Numbered from the stretch's first letter, positions 37,692 to 46,770 are shown. The stretch: 64,000 nucleotides of DNA from Candidatus Moraniibacteriota bacterium (GCA_018499985.2 JAHBAT020000001.1:1-64000), one strand, 5' to 3'. Notes: a model not told the origin generated them from the sequence alone. Numbers and translations: made by a program.

Positions 37692-38216
37692 CTAAGCCTC
37701 TTCTCCAACAAAATGCCGTATAAGCAAGCCTGATAAGAGAGCGTATCCTAAGACTAAAAGACAAAATACTACTGCAAAACGTAGCCCAAAATAATATATC
37801 ATCACTGGCACAAATGCTGGCTGAACATTTCTATTATTTAAAAAAACAGCAATCAAAGAATTTTTCATCCCTTGTGCCTTAAGCTCCTTGAGATACGGAA
37901 AAAGAATATATGTTGGTCCAGAGAAAAAGATAGATGCCACGCAGGCCGCAAACCACCCTCTTTTACCTGAATCTTCTCCCAAGTACCGATGAATCATTTC
38001 TGGCTTCAAAAAAATATATCCTACAAACATAACCAAAAAAACCAAAATAAGTACCGGCAGCATCTGAACAAAAGCTTGTACAAAATTTCCAAACGCCGTC
38101 ATAGTTTTTTGTGGCGTTACTATAAAAGCCACAACATACAACAAGCACATCAAAAGAAAAAATTTTATACGCAAAGGAAAACGAGAAAGCATTTCTTTAT
38201 AAAAACTTAAAAACAA
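37692..38216 (-). CDS. Permease, C-terminal half (YraQ/DUF318-like)
   Basis: Multi-TM, FSGPTYILFPYLKELKAQGMKNSLIAVFLNNRNVQPAF. Confidence 0.7.
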   Translation of the reverse strand: MFLSFYKEMLSRFPLRIKFFLLMCLLYVVAFIVTPQKTMTAFGNFVQAFVQMLPVLILVFLVMFVGYIFLKPEMIHRYLGEDSGKRGWFAACVASIFFSGPTYILFPYLKELKAQGMKNSLIAVFLNNRNVQPAFVPVMIYYFGLRFAVVFCLLVLGYALLSGLLIRHFVGEEA

Positions 38217-38604
38217 AAGAAAGGCACATGGCGATTACGATAGAAAAGGTGAAATTGAGACCATTTCTTACAAGTGTAAATTTTTTTCCAAGACTCTTGG
38301 CTTCGAGAGGCATAAGCATCACTCCTACTGTTGTCCAAGAAAAAACAAAAGCTGTTACTGCTAAGAGTGTCACTCCTTGCTCCAAAAGCTGTCCTCCTAT
38401 AACATAGCTTGCTACTGGCACTCCTACAGAGATACTCCCCACTATCGTGCCGATAAGGGGATCAAAAAGCCAGTTACCGGTAAAAATTTTTGTGTAGTAC
38501 TGATCAAAAATAAGTTCCAGTAGGCTTAGTAACATCAAAATCCCCACTAGAATGGGGATGGAAGTTTCTATATTTTTAATCGTCCTTTGAGCTGCATCTT
38601 TCAT
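38197..38604 (-). CDS. Permease, N-terminal half (YraQ/DUF318-like)
   Basis: Multi-TM, LIGTIVGSISVGVPVASYVIGGQLLEQG; overlaps the downstream permease ORF by 20 bp. Confidence 0.7.
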   Translation of the reverse strand: MKDAAQRTIKNIETSIPILVGILMLLSLLELIFDQYYTKIFTGNWLFDPLIGTIVGSISVGVPVASYVIGGQLLEQGVTLLAVTAFVFSWTTVGVMLMPLEAKSLGKKFTLVRNGLNFTFSIVIAMCLSFVFKFL

Positions 38605-38660
38605 ACCTACTTAGTATACGTCCTTGCTTCTGCTCAATCAAATGCTACGTATCTTTTTTA

Positions 38661-38685
38661 GAAAAAAGAGGCCTTAGGCCTCTTT
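38661..38685 (-). terminator. Hairpin at the 3' end of the ArsR-family gene
   Basis: aaaaaagaggccttaggcctctttt; overlaps the ArsR-family gene end. Confidence 0.5.
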
Positions 38686-38955
38686 TGAATTCAACTTATC
38701 TGCTTCGACCCCAAAAGTTTTGAGGTATTTTTTGTTGAGCGTGTAGTAGCGAGAAACACTTCGCTTTTCGACTGTGATTATTCCAGCATCAGCCAGTATT
38801 TTGAAGTGATGACTGAGTGTTGGCTGAGAGAGAGTGTCAAAATAAGTTGATATTTCTCCACATGACCCACCCTTACGCTTTGCAAGAAAAGCCACTATCT
38901 GTAACCGTGTCTCATCTGCGAGCGCTTTAAATATTTGGGTATGTATCGATATCAT
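38674..38955 (-). CDS. ArsR-family HTH transcriptional regulator
   Basis: IFKALADETRLQIVAFLAKRKGGSCGEIS...QPTLSHHFKILADAGII. Confidence 0.93.
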   Translation of the reverse strand: MISIHTQIFKALADETRLQIVAFLAKRKGGSCGEISTYFDTLSQPTLSHHFKILADAGIITVEKRSVSRYYTLNKKYLKTFGVEADKLNSKEA

Positions 38956-38991
38956 ATAAATCTCTCTTTGGCCACTCCACTCCTAAAATTC

Positions 38992-39627
38992 TTATTTTTC
39001 AATCACAAAGGTTTCTAGAGGTAGGCGCACTTTGATGAAATCTGCAAACATATCTCCCTCTCCACGGTAGCCCACCGCCATATAACCCAATGATACCAAG
39101 TTTTCTTTCCGAAGACCAAGGACTTCATCTACCTTTGCACTATCAAAACCCTCCATTGGACAAGTGTCTACACCAAGAAGAGAGGCTGTTTCAAGCATCA
39201 TACCAAGGGCGATATATGCCTGACGTCCAGCCCATTTTATTCTCTCCTCCTCACTACGACTTGTGATATCACCAATCATCATGCCCTTGAAGTCCTCAAG
39301 CATGGCGACATCCATCCCGCGAGTCTTCGCTATACGCTCTACGTATTCAGTGATAAAATCCGCATCAACATCTGTGCGAGCAGCTACCAAAAAAAGCTCT
39401 GCTGCGTTGACGATTTGTGGCTGACCATAGGAAACAGCCTGCAACGCTTCTCTTACTTCTTTGCTCTTAATGTGAATAATCTTAAATGGCTGAAGACCGT
39501 AGGCTGTCGGAGCCATACGACCAGCCTCAATAATAGCGTCTAGATTTTCTTCAGAAACTTGCTTTGAAGAATCAAATACCTTTGTAGCGTATCTCCATGA
39601 AAGAGCTTCTTTTATTTTTTCTTGCAT
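38992..39627 (-). CDS. Nitroreductase family protein (NfsB-like)
   Basis: SWRYATKVFD, EAGRMAPTAYGLQPFKI, CPMEGFD. Confidence 0.92.
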   Translation of the reverse strand: MQEKIKEALSWRYATKVFDSSKQVSEENLDAIIEAGRMAPTAYGLQPFKIIHIKSKEVREALQAVSYGQPQIVNAAELFLVAARTDVDADFITEYVERIAKTRGMDVAMLEDFKGMMIGDITSRSEEERIKWAGRQAYIALGMMLETASLLGVDTCPMEGFDSAKVDEVLGLRKENLVSLGYMAVGYRGEGDMFADFIKVRLPLETFVIEK

Positions 39628-39700
39628 ATCTTTATATAGATAATTATAAATATTGATAACTATCTATATAATAAACTACCCTTCATTTCTTGGCAAGTGC

Positions 39701-40174
39701 CTACATACCCATCATAGAGTGATCTATGCCCTCCATATGATTCATCATGCTTTCTTTTTCATACCCCCAGCTTTTGAGCCAACCCTTCATCATCTCAATT
39801 TCTTTGGTCTGAGCTGAGATAATATCTTCACCGAGTTTCTTGAGCTCTGCGTGTTTAGCATTCTCAGGAATAGCTTTCGCCATATCTACTGCCCCCTGGT
39901 GATGCACAATCATCATCTCTACAAAAGCCTTATCAAAAGCATCTCCCTTAAGCCCCTCGAGGCCCTTTGTCATTTCTTCCATAGTCATATCCTCGTGATT
40001 CATCACTGGTTTTGGTCCCCGCTCTTCAGTAATTTTTTCCTCCATTTGCATCATTCCCATATGCATATTTTGCGCACCCCTCTCCATCCCAAGGTTGTAG
40101 CTCATATAGCCAATCAGCAGTGCCACCACTAGTGCCACTCCTCCAGTCACTATCATGCTTTTATTCTTTTCCAT
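39701..40174 (-). CDS. DUF305-family Met/His-rich membrane-anchored protein
   Basis: AFVEMMIVHHQGAVDMAKA, MKGWLKSWGY, C-terminal MMNHMEGIDHSMMGM. Confidence 0.88.
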   Translation of the reverse strand: MEKNKSMIVTGGVALVVALLIGYMSYNLGMERGAQNMHMGMMQMEEKITEERGPKPVMNHEDMTMEEMTKGLEGLKGDAFDKAFVEMMIVHHQGAVDMAKAIPENAKHAELKKLGEDIISAQTKEIEMMKGWLKSWGYEKESMMNHMEGIDHSMMGM

Positions 40175-40190
40175 ATATGTATTCTAAAAA

Positions 40191-40460
40191 TTATTTACGC
40201 TTGAGTTTATATACTTTAAGTATTTCATCTTGTGCTTTCTTTTCTTGCCCCGTTTTCATTTGACGGATCACACAGCTCTTGAGATGGCCCTCCATCAAGA
40301 CATCTTCTATTGCTGTTAGCGCTTGCTTTACAGCTGAAGTCTGAGTGATGACATCTATACAGTACACGTCTTTTTCAATCATCTCTTGGAGGCCACGCAC
40401 TTGTCCTTCAATAATTTTAAGTCTTCTTACAAGCTTCTTTTTATCCTCTTTCATATTCAA
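40191..40460 (-). CDS. csoR: CsoR-type copper-sensing repressor
   Basis: RRLKIIEGQVRGLQEMIEKDVYCIDVITQTSAVKQAL...GHLKSCV, with the C-H-C Cu(I) ligand set. Confidence 0.9.
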   Translation of the reverse strand: MNMKEDKKKLVRRLKIIEGQVRGLQEMIEKDVYCIDVITQTSAVKQALTAIEDVLMEGHLKSCVIRQMKTGQEKKAQDEILKVYKLKRK

Positions 40461-40484
40461 ACGCTTATTTGTCTCTATATTTTA

Positions 40485-40502
40485 ATACCCCCTAGGGGGT
40501 AT
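40485..40502. promoter_or_regulatory. CsoR operator
   Basis: Perfect 18-bp palindrome ATACCCCCTAGGGGGTAT just upstream of csoR. Confidence 0.9.
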
Positions 40503-40561
40503 GTCAAACAAGTTTCACAAACAAAGCCTCTCATAGCTTCGTCTGCTTTTCTTTCTAAAAA

Positions 40562-41311
40562 TTATCTATCTTCTACTACCGCTTTAGCACTCTTGAAAAA
40601 AAGCTTTCTGAGTAGTTCTCGCGAAAGATTTTTATCTTGCATTAAGTTTTTACTTTGCACCAAAACTGTCCCCAAAAATACGGCCCTATTATACAATGTT
40701 GGCTTTATTTGTGTCTGAGAATCCCGGTAGTCCGCCGGCAAATCCGCTAAAGCATCTACGCCATTACCCACCCTGCCTATCTTTGCTAGTAGAGTGACAA
40801 AATCATGGTACCTATCACTTTCACGAAATTCTTTTGAGAGAAATGGGAGAAAGAGACGAGAAGTCACCTGTCCCTCAAGGAGTACTTGTTTAGAGGCATC
40901 GTGCACATCCTCACTCGCACTCACCGCTTCAGTTGTTGTCAAAAGTAGCGTCAATGATCGCAAGAAGAATCGTCTATCTTCTTCTGAAAAATTTGCTGTT
41001 AGTTCATCTATTTGCTTAAGTATCTCTCCCAAAAATTCATCATGCACCGTCTCGCTTTTACGAAGAGCGCTTTTGAGCATCTCTATCTTGGTACGCTTTT
41101 CTTCTGGAGATGTGATGCTGTCGATATAGTGATCAGCATGATAGAGAAGTCCTAGTAAGGCGCGCCAAGACTCTACCGTCTCTTCTGGCACAGGCACCTC
41201 TGACATCTCATTAGCTATAGCACTCAGGGTATCTGCTACTTTTTCATACTTAGAGAGAGACTCGAGTGATGGAGCCTCTGGTGCTGGTAACAGGGAAAAG
41301 GATTCTTTCAT
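40562..41311 (-). CDS. Hypothetical helical protein
   Basis: 249-aa ORF with biased coding composition; no recognisable motif. Confidence 0.6.
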   Translation of the reverse strand: MKESFSLLPAPEAPSLESLSKYEKVADTLSAIANEMSEVPVPEETVESWRALLGLLYHADHYIDSITSPEEKRTKIEMLKSALRKSETVHDEFLGEILKQIDELTANFSEEDRRFFLRSLTLLLTTTEAVSASEDVHDASKQVLLEGQVTSRLFLPFLSKEFRESDRYHDFVTLLAKIGRVGNGVDALADLPADYRDSQTQIKPTLYNRAVFLGTVLVQSKNLMQDKNLSRELLRKLFFKSAKAVVEDR

Positions 41312-41441
41312 AGACGTATATCTTTATACTAGTATATCAGCCTCCCAAGCTAAGCCTCTATCTTTGGCTTTTATAGAGCTTATTTAAACAAAACCACTTC
41401 CCAAGGAAGTGGTATCAATTGCTATACTCTTATGTAAACTC

Positions 41442-41822
41442 CTAACCTTCTACTTCAACCTGAAAACCACCGTAAGCCATACGCTTCATATCAAAAGGCA
41501 TCATGAAATCTTTGTATTCTTCTGCCTTCTTCCCCATCTCTTCCATCACTTTTGCATTTACCTCATCTCGGTGCTCTTTGGATTTAAAGATGATAAAAGA
41601 AAACCAGACTGTCTCACCTTCTTTTGCACCGGCCATATCTGTAAATGCACGAGCTTTTTCGCCGCCCATTTCCTGTGGTACAAGATCGTCTCCACGACAC
41701 TCATAGTATCCAAGTGCACCACACTGCATCCAAGTATCACGACCGTCTTCAGCCATTTTTTTGTATGCCTCAGCGTTGTCTTGCGGAATAACAAGTACAA
41801 ATCCGTCTACATATTTTCCCAT
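41442..41822 (-). CDS. DUF1428-family protein
   Basis: YVDGFVLVIPQDNAEAYKKMAEDGRDTWMQCGALGYYECRGDD, MPFDMKRMAYGGFQ. Confidence 0.88.
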   Translation of the reverse strand: MGKYVDGFVLVIPQDNAEAYKKMAEDGRDTWMQCGALGYYECRGDDLVPQEMGGEKARAFTDMAGAKEGETVWFSFIIFKSKEHRDEVNAKVMEEMGKKAEEYKDFMMPFDMKRMAYGGFQVEVEG

Positions 41823-41914
41823 ATATTTTTGATTAATAATATTTACATTATATCAGATTCTAAAGTGAGTATGTTAAGATACAAGCGTTAGCTGTAACAA
41901 AGTAAAAAACTCCT

Positions 41915-42391
41915 ATGATTCATAAAAACACTATTTGCCTCTGGTTTGACAAAGATGCCGAGGCTGCAGCAAGCTTCTACGCCGCCACTTTTCCTGACAG
42001 CTTTGTTAGTAATGTTTTCCGAGCACCGAGTGATTTTCCCGATGGTCAAGCAGGTGATGTACTGACTGTAGAATTTACCGTCTGTGGTATTCCTTGTATT
42101 GGTCTCAACGGAGGTCCTGCATTTAAACAATCTGAGGCTTTTTCTTTTCAAATTGCTACAGATACCCAAGAAGAAACAGACCGCTACTGGAATGCCATCA
42201 TCGAAAATGGAGGTCAAGAAAGTGAGTGTGGCTGGTGTAAAGACCGCTGGGGTCTCTCCTGGCAAATCACTCCACGCACTCTTATAGAAGCGCTCGCGAC
42301 TGGCGGTGCTGAGGCCAAGCGTGCATTTGATGCCATGATGACCATGAAAAAAATTGATGTAGCTACTATTGATAAAGCTCGAAAAGGTTAA
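41915..42391 (+). CDS. VOC family protein (PhnB/3-demethylubiquinone methyltransferase-like)
   Basis: CLWFDKDAEAAASFYAATFPDS, GPAFKQSEAFSFQIATDTQEETDRYWNAI, WGLSWQITP. Confidence 0.92.
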   Translation: MIHKNTICLWFDKDAEAAASFYAATFPDSFVSNVFRAPSDFPDGQAGDVLTVEFTVCGIPCIGLNGGPAFKQSEAFSFQIATDTQEETDRYWNAIIENGGQESECGWCKDRWGLSWQITPRTLIEALATGGAEAKRAFDAMMTMKKIDVATIDKARKG

Positions 42392-42401
42392 GTAAAAAAA
42401 T

Positions 42402-42427
42402 AAAGGCGGCCTCTTGAGGTGGGCCGC
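42402..42427. terminator. Hairpin after the VOC gene
   Basis: ggcggcctcttgaggtgggccgcc. Confidence 0.5.
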
Positions 42428-42495
42428 CATAGCTCATATTGAGCACCTTGTCATTTGATACTAGCCATCTGTTTTACGTGAAGACTATCGGTCTA

Positions 42496-43119
42496 TTACG
42501 CACGCTTCCGAAAAATTGTTGCATCGCCAGAGAAAACCTGACTCAATCTACTCTCATGGACCGCAAAGTCAATCTGAGAATTGAGAGAAGCAAAGCCGGC
42601 ACAGTTATGAATCCGGAAGTACCGACCGTTCTCATTGGTGTAGTATCCAAAGCAGAGGACTACGTGACCCACTTTTTTTTCGGGCGCAACCATATCTGGA
42701 AACCTGATGGCAGGACTGACCCTCAGAATACAGTACATGCCACGAGCCAATGCACTCGCAACATGATCAGGACTGAGACCCTGAACAAACTGAGCAACAA
42801 AGCCGTGCTGGTACAAGAATGAGGCAAACTCTTTGTGATAAGCCCCAATCCAACCCTTGTCTTCTTGCCACCTATACACCCCCTCCTGACAGGCTGCTTC
42901 AAACAGCTCCTCTTGTGAAGGAGCCTCCATATCTTCGAGCAGTAGCGCCATCCGCAGCGAAGTGATTGCACACCAGCTATTGTGCGGGATACGCAGGTCA
43001 TAGCAGCTCTCATCTGCCCGCCACGCCTCAAGGCCAAAGCGGTCAGGGATCAACGGGACAAAAAAGCTCTCCGCTGGGCGCCCCTCTGAAAGGTCAATAT
43101 TTTGTGGAAGACTCTTCAT
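42496..43119 (-). CDS. C39-like cysteine peptidase domain protein (start revised to MKSLPQ)
   Basis: NSWCAITSLRMALL (Cys), KKVGHVVLCFGYY (His), HNCA; AGGAGGAATT Shine-Dalgarno before ATG at 43119. Confidence 0.72.
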   Translation of the reverse strand: MKSLPQNIDLSEGRPAESFFVPLIPDRFGLEAWRADESCYDLRIPHNSWCAITSLRMALLLEDMEAPSQEELFEAACQEGVYRWQEDKGWIGAYHKEFASFLYQHGFVAQFVQGLSPDHVASALARGMYCILRVSPAIRFPDMVAPEKKVGHVVLCFGYYTNENGRYFRIHNCAGFASLNSQIDFAVHESRLSQVFSGDATIFRKRA

Positions 43120-43260
43120 AATTCCTCCTGTGAAACGAATTGCGAAAGAACAAGGCGAAACACTCTTCGCCATGAATGCCCAGGTACTATATAGCGAACG
43201 AGGGACTTTGGCAACTCTTTTCAGAGTATATATATTGATACTGAATTCACCTTAAATAAA

Positions 43261-43287
43261 TAAAAAACAAGGCCTTAAGCCTTGTTT
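43261..43287 (-). terminator. Putative terminator
   Basis: aacaaggccttaagccttgtttt. Confidence 0.65.
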
Positions 43288-43346
43288 TAGTCACTTCGTT
43301 AATGCTCCACTTTCTTAAGGAAGTTCGAACTTCTCTAACTCCTTAG

Positions 43347-45011
43347 TTATGCCCCTGCCTCATCCTTATAGACAAAATTCCCACTTTCAATTGTCTCGTT
43401 TAACAAAATGGTACAAGATACTTCTCCCCTGCCACTAATTCTAGTAATGGAATTATCCTCTGCATTATAATAAACATCCGTGGGAAACATTTTCTTCAAG
43501 GCCTCATTGGCTTGTCTTTTAACCTCTTCTTTCCCTCTCTTATCTTTAGGAAGCTGTTTATCAGCCATATAATACTGAGTAATACCACTCGCAAGAATAG
43601 GTAAATTTTCTTTCATTTTCTTTAGAATTTTCATATGCATTACCAAGTCCTCTTTTGGCCCCTCTTTAGAAAAGAGCTCGGGACCATACATATGAAAATA
43701 AACCGGAACCATCATCGGGTAAAACCCTTTTAGGTTATATGCGTAGTATTCTACATTTTCTTTATTCTCAGTTCCGGCAATTTTAGTAGCTAAGCGATCT
43801 TGAAAAGTATTCTTTGTAAACCCGTTACAATCCACAAAGCTGCTTTGGTACTGATGGAGAATATGGAAATCCCCCCACCCCCAGTTGTCTTCTTTTTGCC
43901 AATCTTTACCAACTGCATATTCCTCTAGAAGTTCATAAATCCCATCCGCTAAGATTCTACTCTCCGATTCCGGTAAGTTCTTTATTATTAGAGGTACACT
44001 AAATGATAATTCGCTAATAAAATCTTCCTTCTCTTTGTCACTTAAGTGATGGAGATTGTTCTTGAAAAACTCTAAAAAATCCTTTATGACCTCCGCTTTA
44101 ATTAAAGAAATATACTCGCTTTCATCTTCTGTATGGTGGTACCTGTCTCCTAGATAGAGCTTGAATAATTCAGAAAAACGGTGGAAAATTTTCGGCCAAT
44201 TATCATAGTTTGATAGACGAAAGAAAAATAGATCAGCATTTCTAAAAATAATATCTGCTAACTTATATTCTCTTATTATTTCTTGAGTTATAGGCTTATA
44301 GCTTGAGTCCAAATCCTCCGCAAGAATAGAGTTATCCTCTACTAAATTATGTATAAAAAGTTCACTAAAAAACCTCTCTATATCTCTATGTGCACTACCT
44401 TCTGATCTTCCAATATATCTATACGTACTCACCAATATATAACCCGAAGTTACAAGAAGTTTTGTGAAATCAGGATTTAGAAAGTCTCTTAGCAGTAGCC
44501 TGAGTTGTCTATTCGTCTGAGCTTTTTTTAAGAAATCAGGCCAAAATGAGTCTGCTTCTCGCAACATTAGATCCATTAGACCGTGGTATTTTATAGTAGC
44601 TTGCGGAACAAGTCTCACTAATTCTTTTATATAACTCTTAGTAAGAGAGGTGATTGGCCGAGTAATACTGTATGAGAGATAAAATATATAAATAAGGAAA
44701 ACTGCTGCTACCAATTCCCAGAATACCGGGTAACCAAACAAGGGCAATGCCTCTCCAGGAATGAAGGGCAAAATAGCACCTATAAATGTAAGTAAGATAG
44801 TTAAAGAAAATAATTGAAAAATGAAATTTCTTTCTCTCCTTTTAAGGTAAATTCTTACTCTATATCTTCTTTCAAGAATTAGACTATAAATTGCAATTAC
44901 TACTGCAAAACTAGTAATTGCCACTTCAAAGTTAAAAAGAAAATGCTCCCTGTGGTGCGTAGGGATACATTCTGCAAGAAAACTTAAGCCGAGACAAGGA
45001 ATGTCATTCAT
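43347..45011 (-). CDS. Uncharacterised membrane-anchored protein
   Basis: N-terminal TM segments then ~430-aa soluble region; no motif recognised. Confidence 0.65.
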   Translation of the reverse strand: MNDIPCLGLSFLAECIPTHHREHFLFNFEVAITSFAVVIAIYSLILERRYRVRIYLKRRERNFIFQLFSLTILLTFIGAILPFIPGEALPLFGYPVFWELVAAVFLIYIFYLSYSITRPITSLTKSYIKELVRLVPQATIKYHGLMDLMLREADSFWPDFLKKAQTNRQLRLLLRDFLNPDFTKLLVTSGYILVSTYRYIGRSEGSAHRDIERFFSELFIHNLVEDNSILAEDLDSSYKPITQEIIREYKLADIIFRNADLFFFRLSNYDNWPKIFHRFSELFKLYLGDRYHHTEDESEYISLIKAEVIKDFLEFFKNNLHHLSDKEKEDFISELSFSVPLIIKNLPESESRILADGIYELLEEYAVGKDWQKEDNWGWGDFHILHQYQSSFVDCNGFTKNTFQDRLATKIAGTENKENVEYYAYNLKGFYPMMVPVYFHMYGPELFSKEGPKEDLVMHMKILKKMKENLPILASGITQYYMADKQLPKDKRGKEEVKRQANEALKKMFPTDVYYNAEDNSITRISGRGEVSCTILLNETIESGNFVYKDEAGA

Positions 45012-45027
45012 AAACTAATTACAATTC

Positions 45028-45690
45028 TCATATTTTTTCCATTCGACTATCCATACTAGCAATTGAAGATCTGTCTGTAAGACTAATTCTTGGGAAAAAA
45101 GTTACCTTTAATGGCTTCATCCTCCTGTGCAAAATGGCTATCTCAAACTTTGTAGTGTTGGGGTAAAGGTGATTAAAGTCCTTAATCTCTGCCCCAAATT
45201 CAGAGGCTAGCCTAATCGTATGATTTGCTGTATCAGCAGAATCCTGAGGAGATGGAATGTCTTCAAAAATATCAAGAAAAACAGTCTGTCCCGGTAGAAT
45301 ATCCCTCTTCATTTGGTTTTGATTAAAATGGGTCCATCTCAAAGGTACGGGCAAAAAGTTTCTTCTCTCTTCACCATCATCAAAGACTTTAAGAGTGGTA
45401 GCTTGAACATCTTCTGCTACTTCATTCCCAACATTTTTGATAGCCATCCTCCAAACTTTCAAATACCCTACTTGGCGAAATGGCTGGTAACCCATTATCT
45501 TGAGTTTTGGCTTATATACAAGAGAAAGTAGCCATCGACCACCTCCTCCTGCTATAAAAAGAGCCGTTGCCGCAGCAACAAGGGCTTCTTTTGCAAAAAA
45601 GGCCTTCAAAATTCCAAGTAAGCCTAGGAGAAAAATCATTCCCTCGCTAAAAAGTTTGCATATGAAATTAGTCATATTACTATTATACAT
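45028..45690 (-). CDS. Uncharacterised membrane-anchored protein
   Basis: N-terminal TM(s) and predicted beta domain; 16-bp gap to the downstream ORF. Confidence 0.6.
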   Translation of the reverse strand: MYNSNMTNFICKLFSEGMIFLLGLLGILKAFFAKEALVAAATALFIAGGGGRWLLSLVYKPKLKIMGYQPFRQVGYLKVWRMAIKNVGNEVAEDVQATTLKVFDDGEERRNFLPVPLRWTHFNQNQMKRDILPGQTVFLDIFEDIPSPQDSADTANHTIRLASEFGAEIKDFNHLYPNTTKFEIAILHRRMKPLKVTFFPRISLTDRSSIASMDSRMEKI

Positions 45691-45923
45691 CTTTTGTGCT
45701 CACCTTCATTAACAGCTTGACTCTGGACTACTTCACCCTCACGGCAATCCAAGTATATTCTCCTCAGCTTCTCGTACGGCTCACCTACTATCATCTGAGA
45801 GCATGCTTTTTTGATGCCTGACAGTCTAAGAGAATACCAGCAAAAAGCAAACCCTGGGATAGTTAAGACACCTGCCACTAAGAGATAAATCGTCTTAATA
45901 AAGCTATTTCTTTCTTTTTGCAT
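45672..45923 (-). CDS. Uncharacterised small TM protein
   Basis: 83 aa, one TM, overlaps the next ORF by 19 bp. Confidence 0.5.
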   Translation of the reverse strand: MQKERNSFIKTIYLLVAGVLTIPGFAFCWYSLRLSGIKKACSQMIVGEPYEKLRRIYLDCREGEVVQSQAVNEGEHKRCIIVI

Positions 45924-46048
45924 AATAAAAACGACTAAATGAATTAGTCGCCGAAAAGTCTAGCTTGAGTAGACCGCCCGGCGGGACTCATACTAAACAG
46001 GCACCGAAATACTCTATCATGCGCATCGAGCACCCAACTAAAAGGTAC

Positions 46049-46072
46049 AAAAAAACACCCTTTCGGGTGTTT
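46049..46072 (-). terminator. Terminator downstream of tRNA-Asn
   Basis: aaaaaacaccctttcgggtgtttc. Confidence 0.7.
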
Positions 46073-46124
46073 CTATACAGACTTTGCTCCGCAGGTAGGA
46101 TTCGAACCTACGACCAATTGGTTA

Positions 46125-46679
46125 CACTTTATCCCCTGATTTCTCAGGCGCGTGGACTATATCTTCTCCTTAGCATAACTACCTTAGGAGTGAGGCGCTT
46201 CCCCTGCGTATTACAGGGTACTCTCTTGCGAGATAGTCTCTGGACCTTCTCCTTGATCACTCTTGGAGCTTGGCTGCTGATTATCATAGTTGTACCGAAA
46301 CAACCTTAGACTTCCAGCAATTCACCTCAATCTTCACTCTCTGATTTCTCAGAAAGGCTGCGTAATTTTGCATGCTCCTCTCTATGGCAATTGGCACATA
46401 TTAAGATACATTTTTCTAGTTCTTTCTCAATTCTAGCCCAACTTCTTGTCAGTCCATCTTGAGAAATGCCAAAATCTTTTCTTCCATCTATATGATGAAA
46501 TTCAAGCGCATCAAAACAGCGTTTATAACCACAGCGAGTACATTTTCCGCCTTTATACTCAATTGCTTTTTGCCTCATGGCTTTACGCCTTTTAGCAACA
46601 GCTTTTTTTAAGTATTCAGCACGGTCGGCATATGTTCTTTTGTCTGGCATACATTTTTCAGTATACCACACTGGTGTTC
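46125..46679 (-). mobile_element. Group I self-splicing intron in the tRNA-Asn anticodon loop
   Basis: 5' exon ends in T and intron ends in G; P AATTGCTGGAAG (46322-46311), Q AATCAGCAGCCAAGC (46282-46268), R GGTCCAGAGACTATC (46246-46232), S AAGATATAGTCC (46165-46154). Confidence 0.9.
46327..46650 (-). CDS. Intron-encoded HNH homing endonuclease
   Basis: GGKCTRCGYKRCFDALEFHHIDGRKDFGIS...LEKCILICANCHREEHAKL; stop codon just upstream of the intron P element. Confidence 0.9.
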   Translation of the reverse strand: MPDKRTYADRAEYLKKAVAKRRKAMRQKAIEYKGGKCTRCGYKRCFDALEFHHIDGRKDFGISQDGLTRSWARIEKELEKCILICANCHREEHAKLRSLSEKSESED

Positions 46680-46770
46680 ACAGCCAACTGCTCTACCACT
46701 GAGCTACTGCGGAGCAAAATCTATATAAATTTCAAAAAACAAAGCAAGATGATTATAGCCAACCAGAGAG

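Larger units (their letters stand above)
46087..46713 (-). tRNA. tRNA-Asn(GTT), interrupted by a group I intron; exons 46713-46680 and 46124-46087, no encoded CCA
   Basis: Joined exons give TCCGCAG TA GCTC AGTGGTA GAGC A GTTGG CTGTTAA CCAAT TGGTC GTAGG TTCGAAT CCTAC CTGCGGA G, a complete cloverleaf. Confidence 0.92.

Noticed and set aside
41888-42430. 180-aa minus-strand ORF
   Set aside because: Fully overlaps the well-supported VOC gene on the opposite strand.
42439-42822. 127-aa plus-strand ORF
   Set aside because: Antisense to the C39-like peptidase gene, which has a strong Shine-Dalgarno and motifs.
45965-46309. 114-aa plus-strand ORF
   Set aside because: Covers the antisense strand of tRNA exon 2 and the group I intron core.
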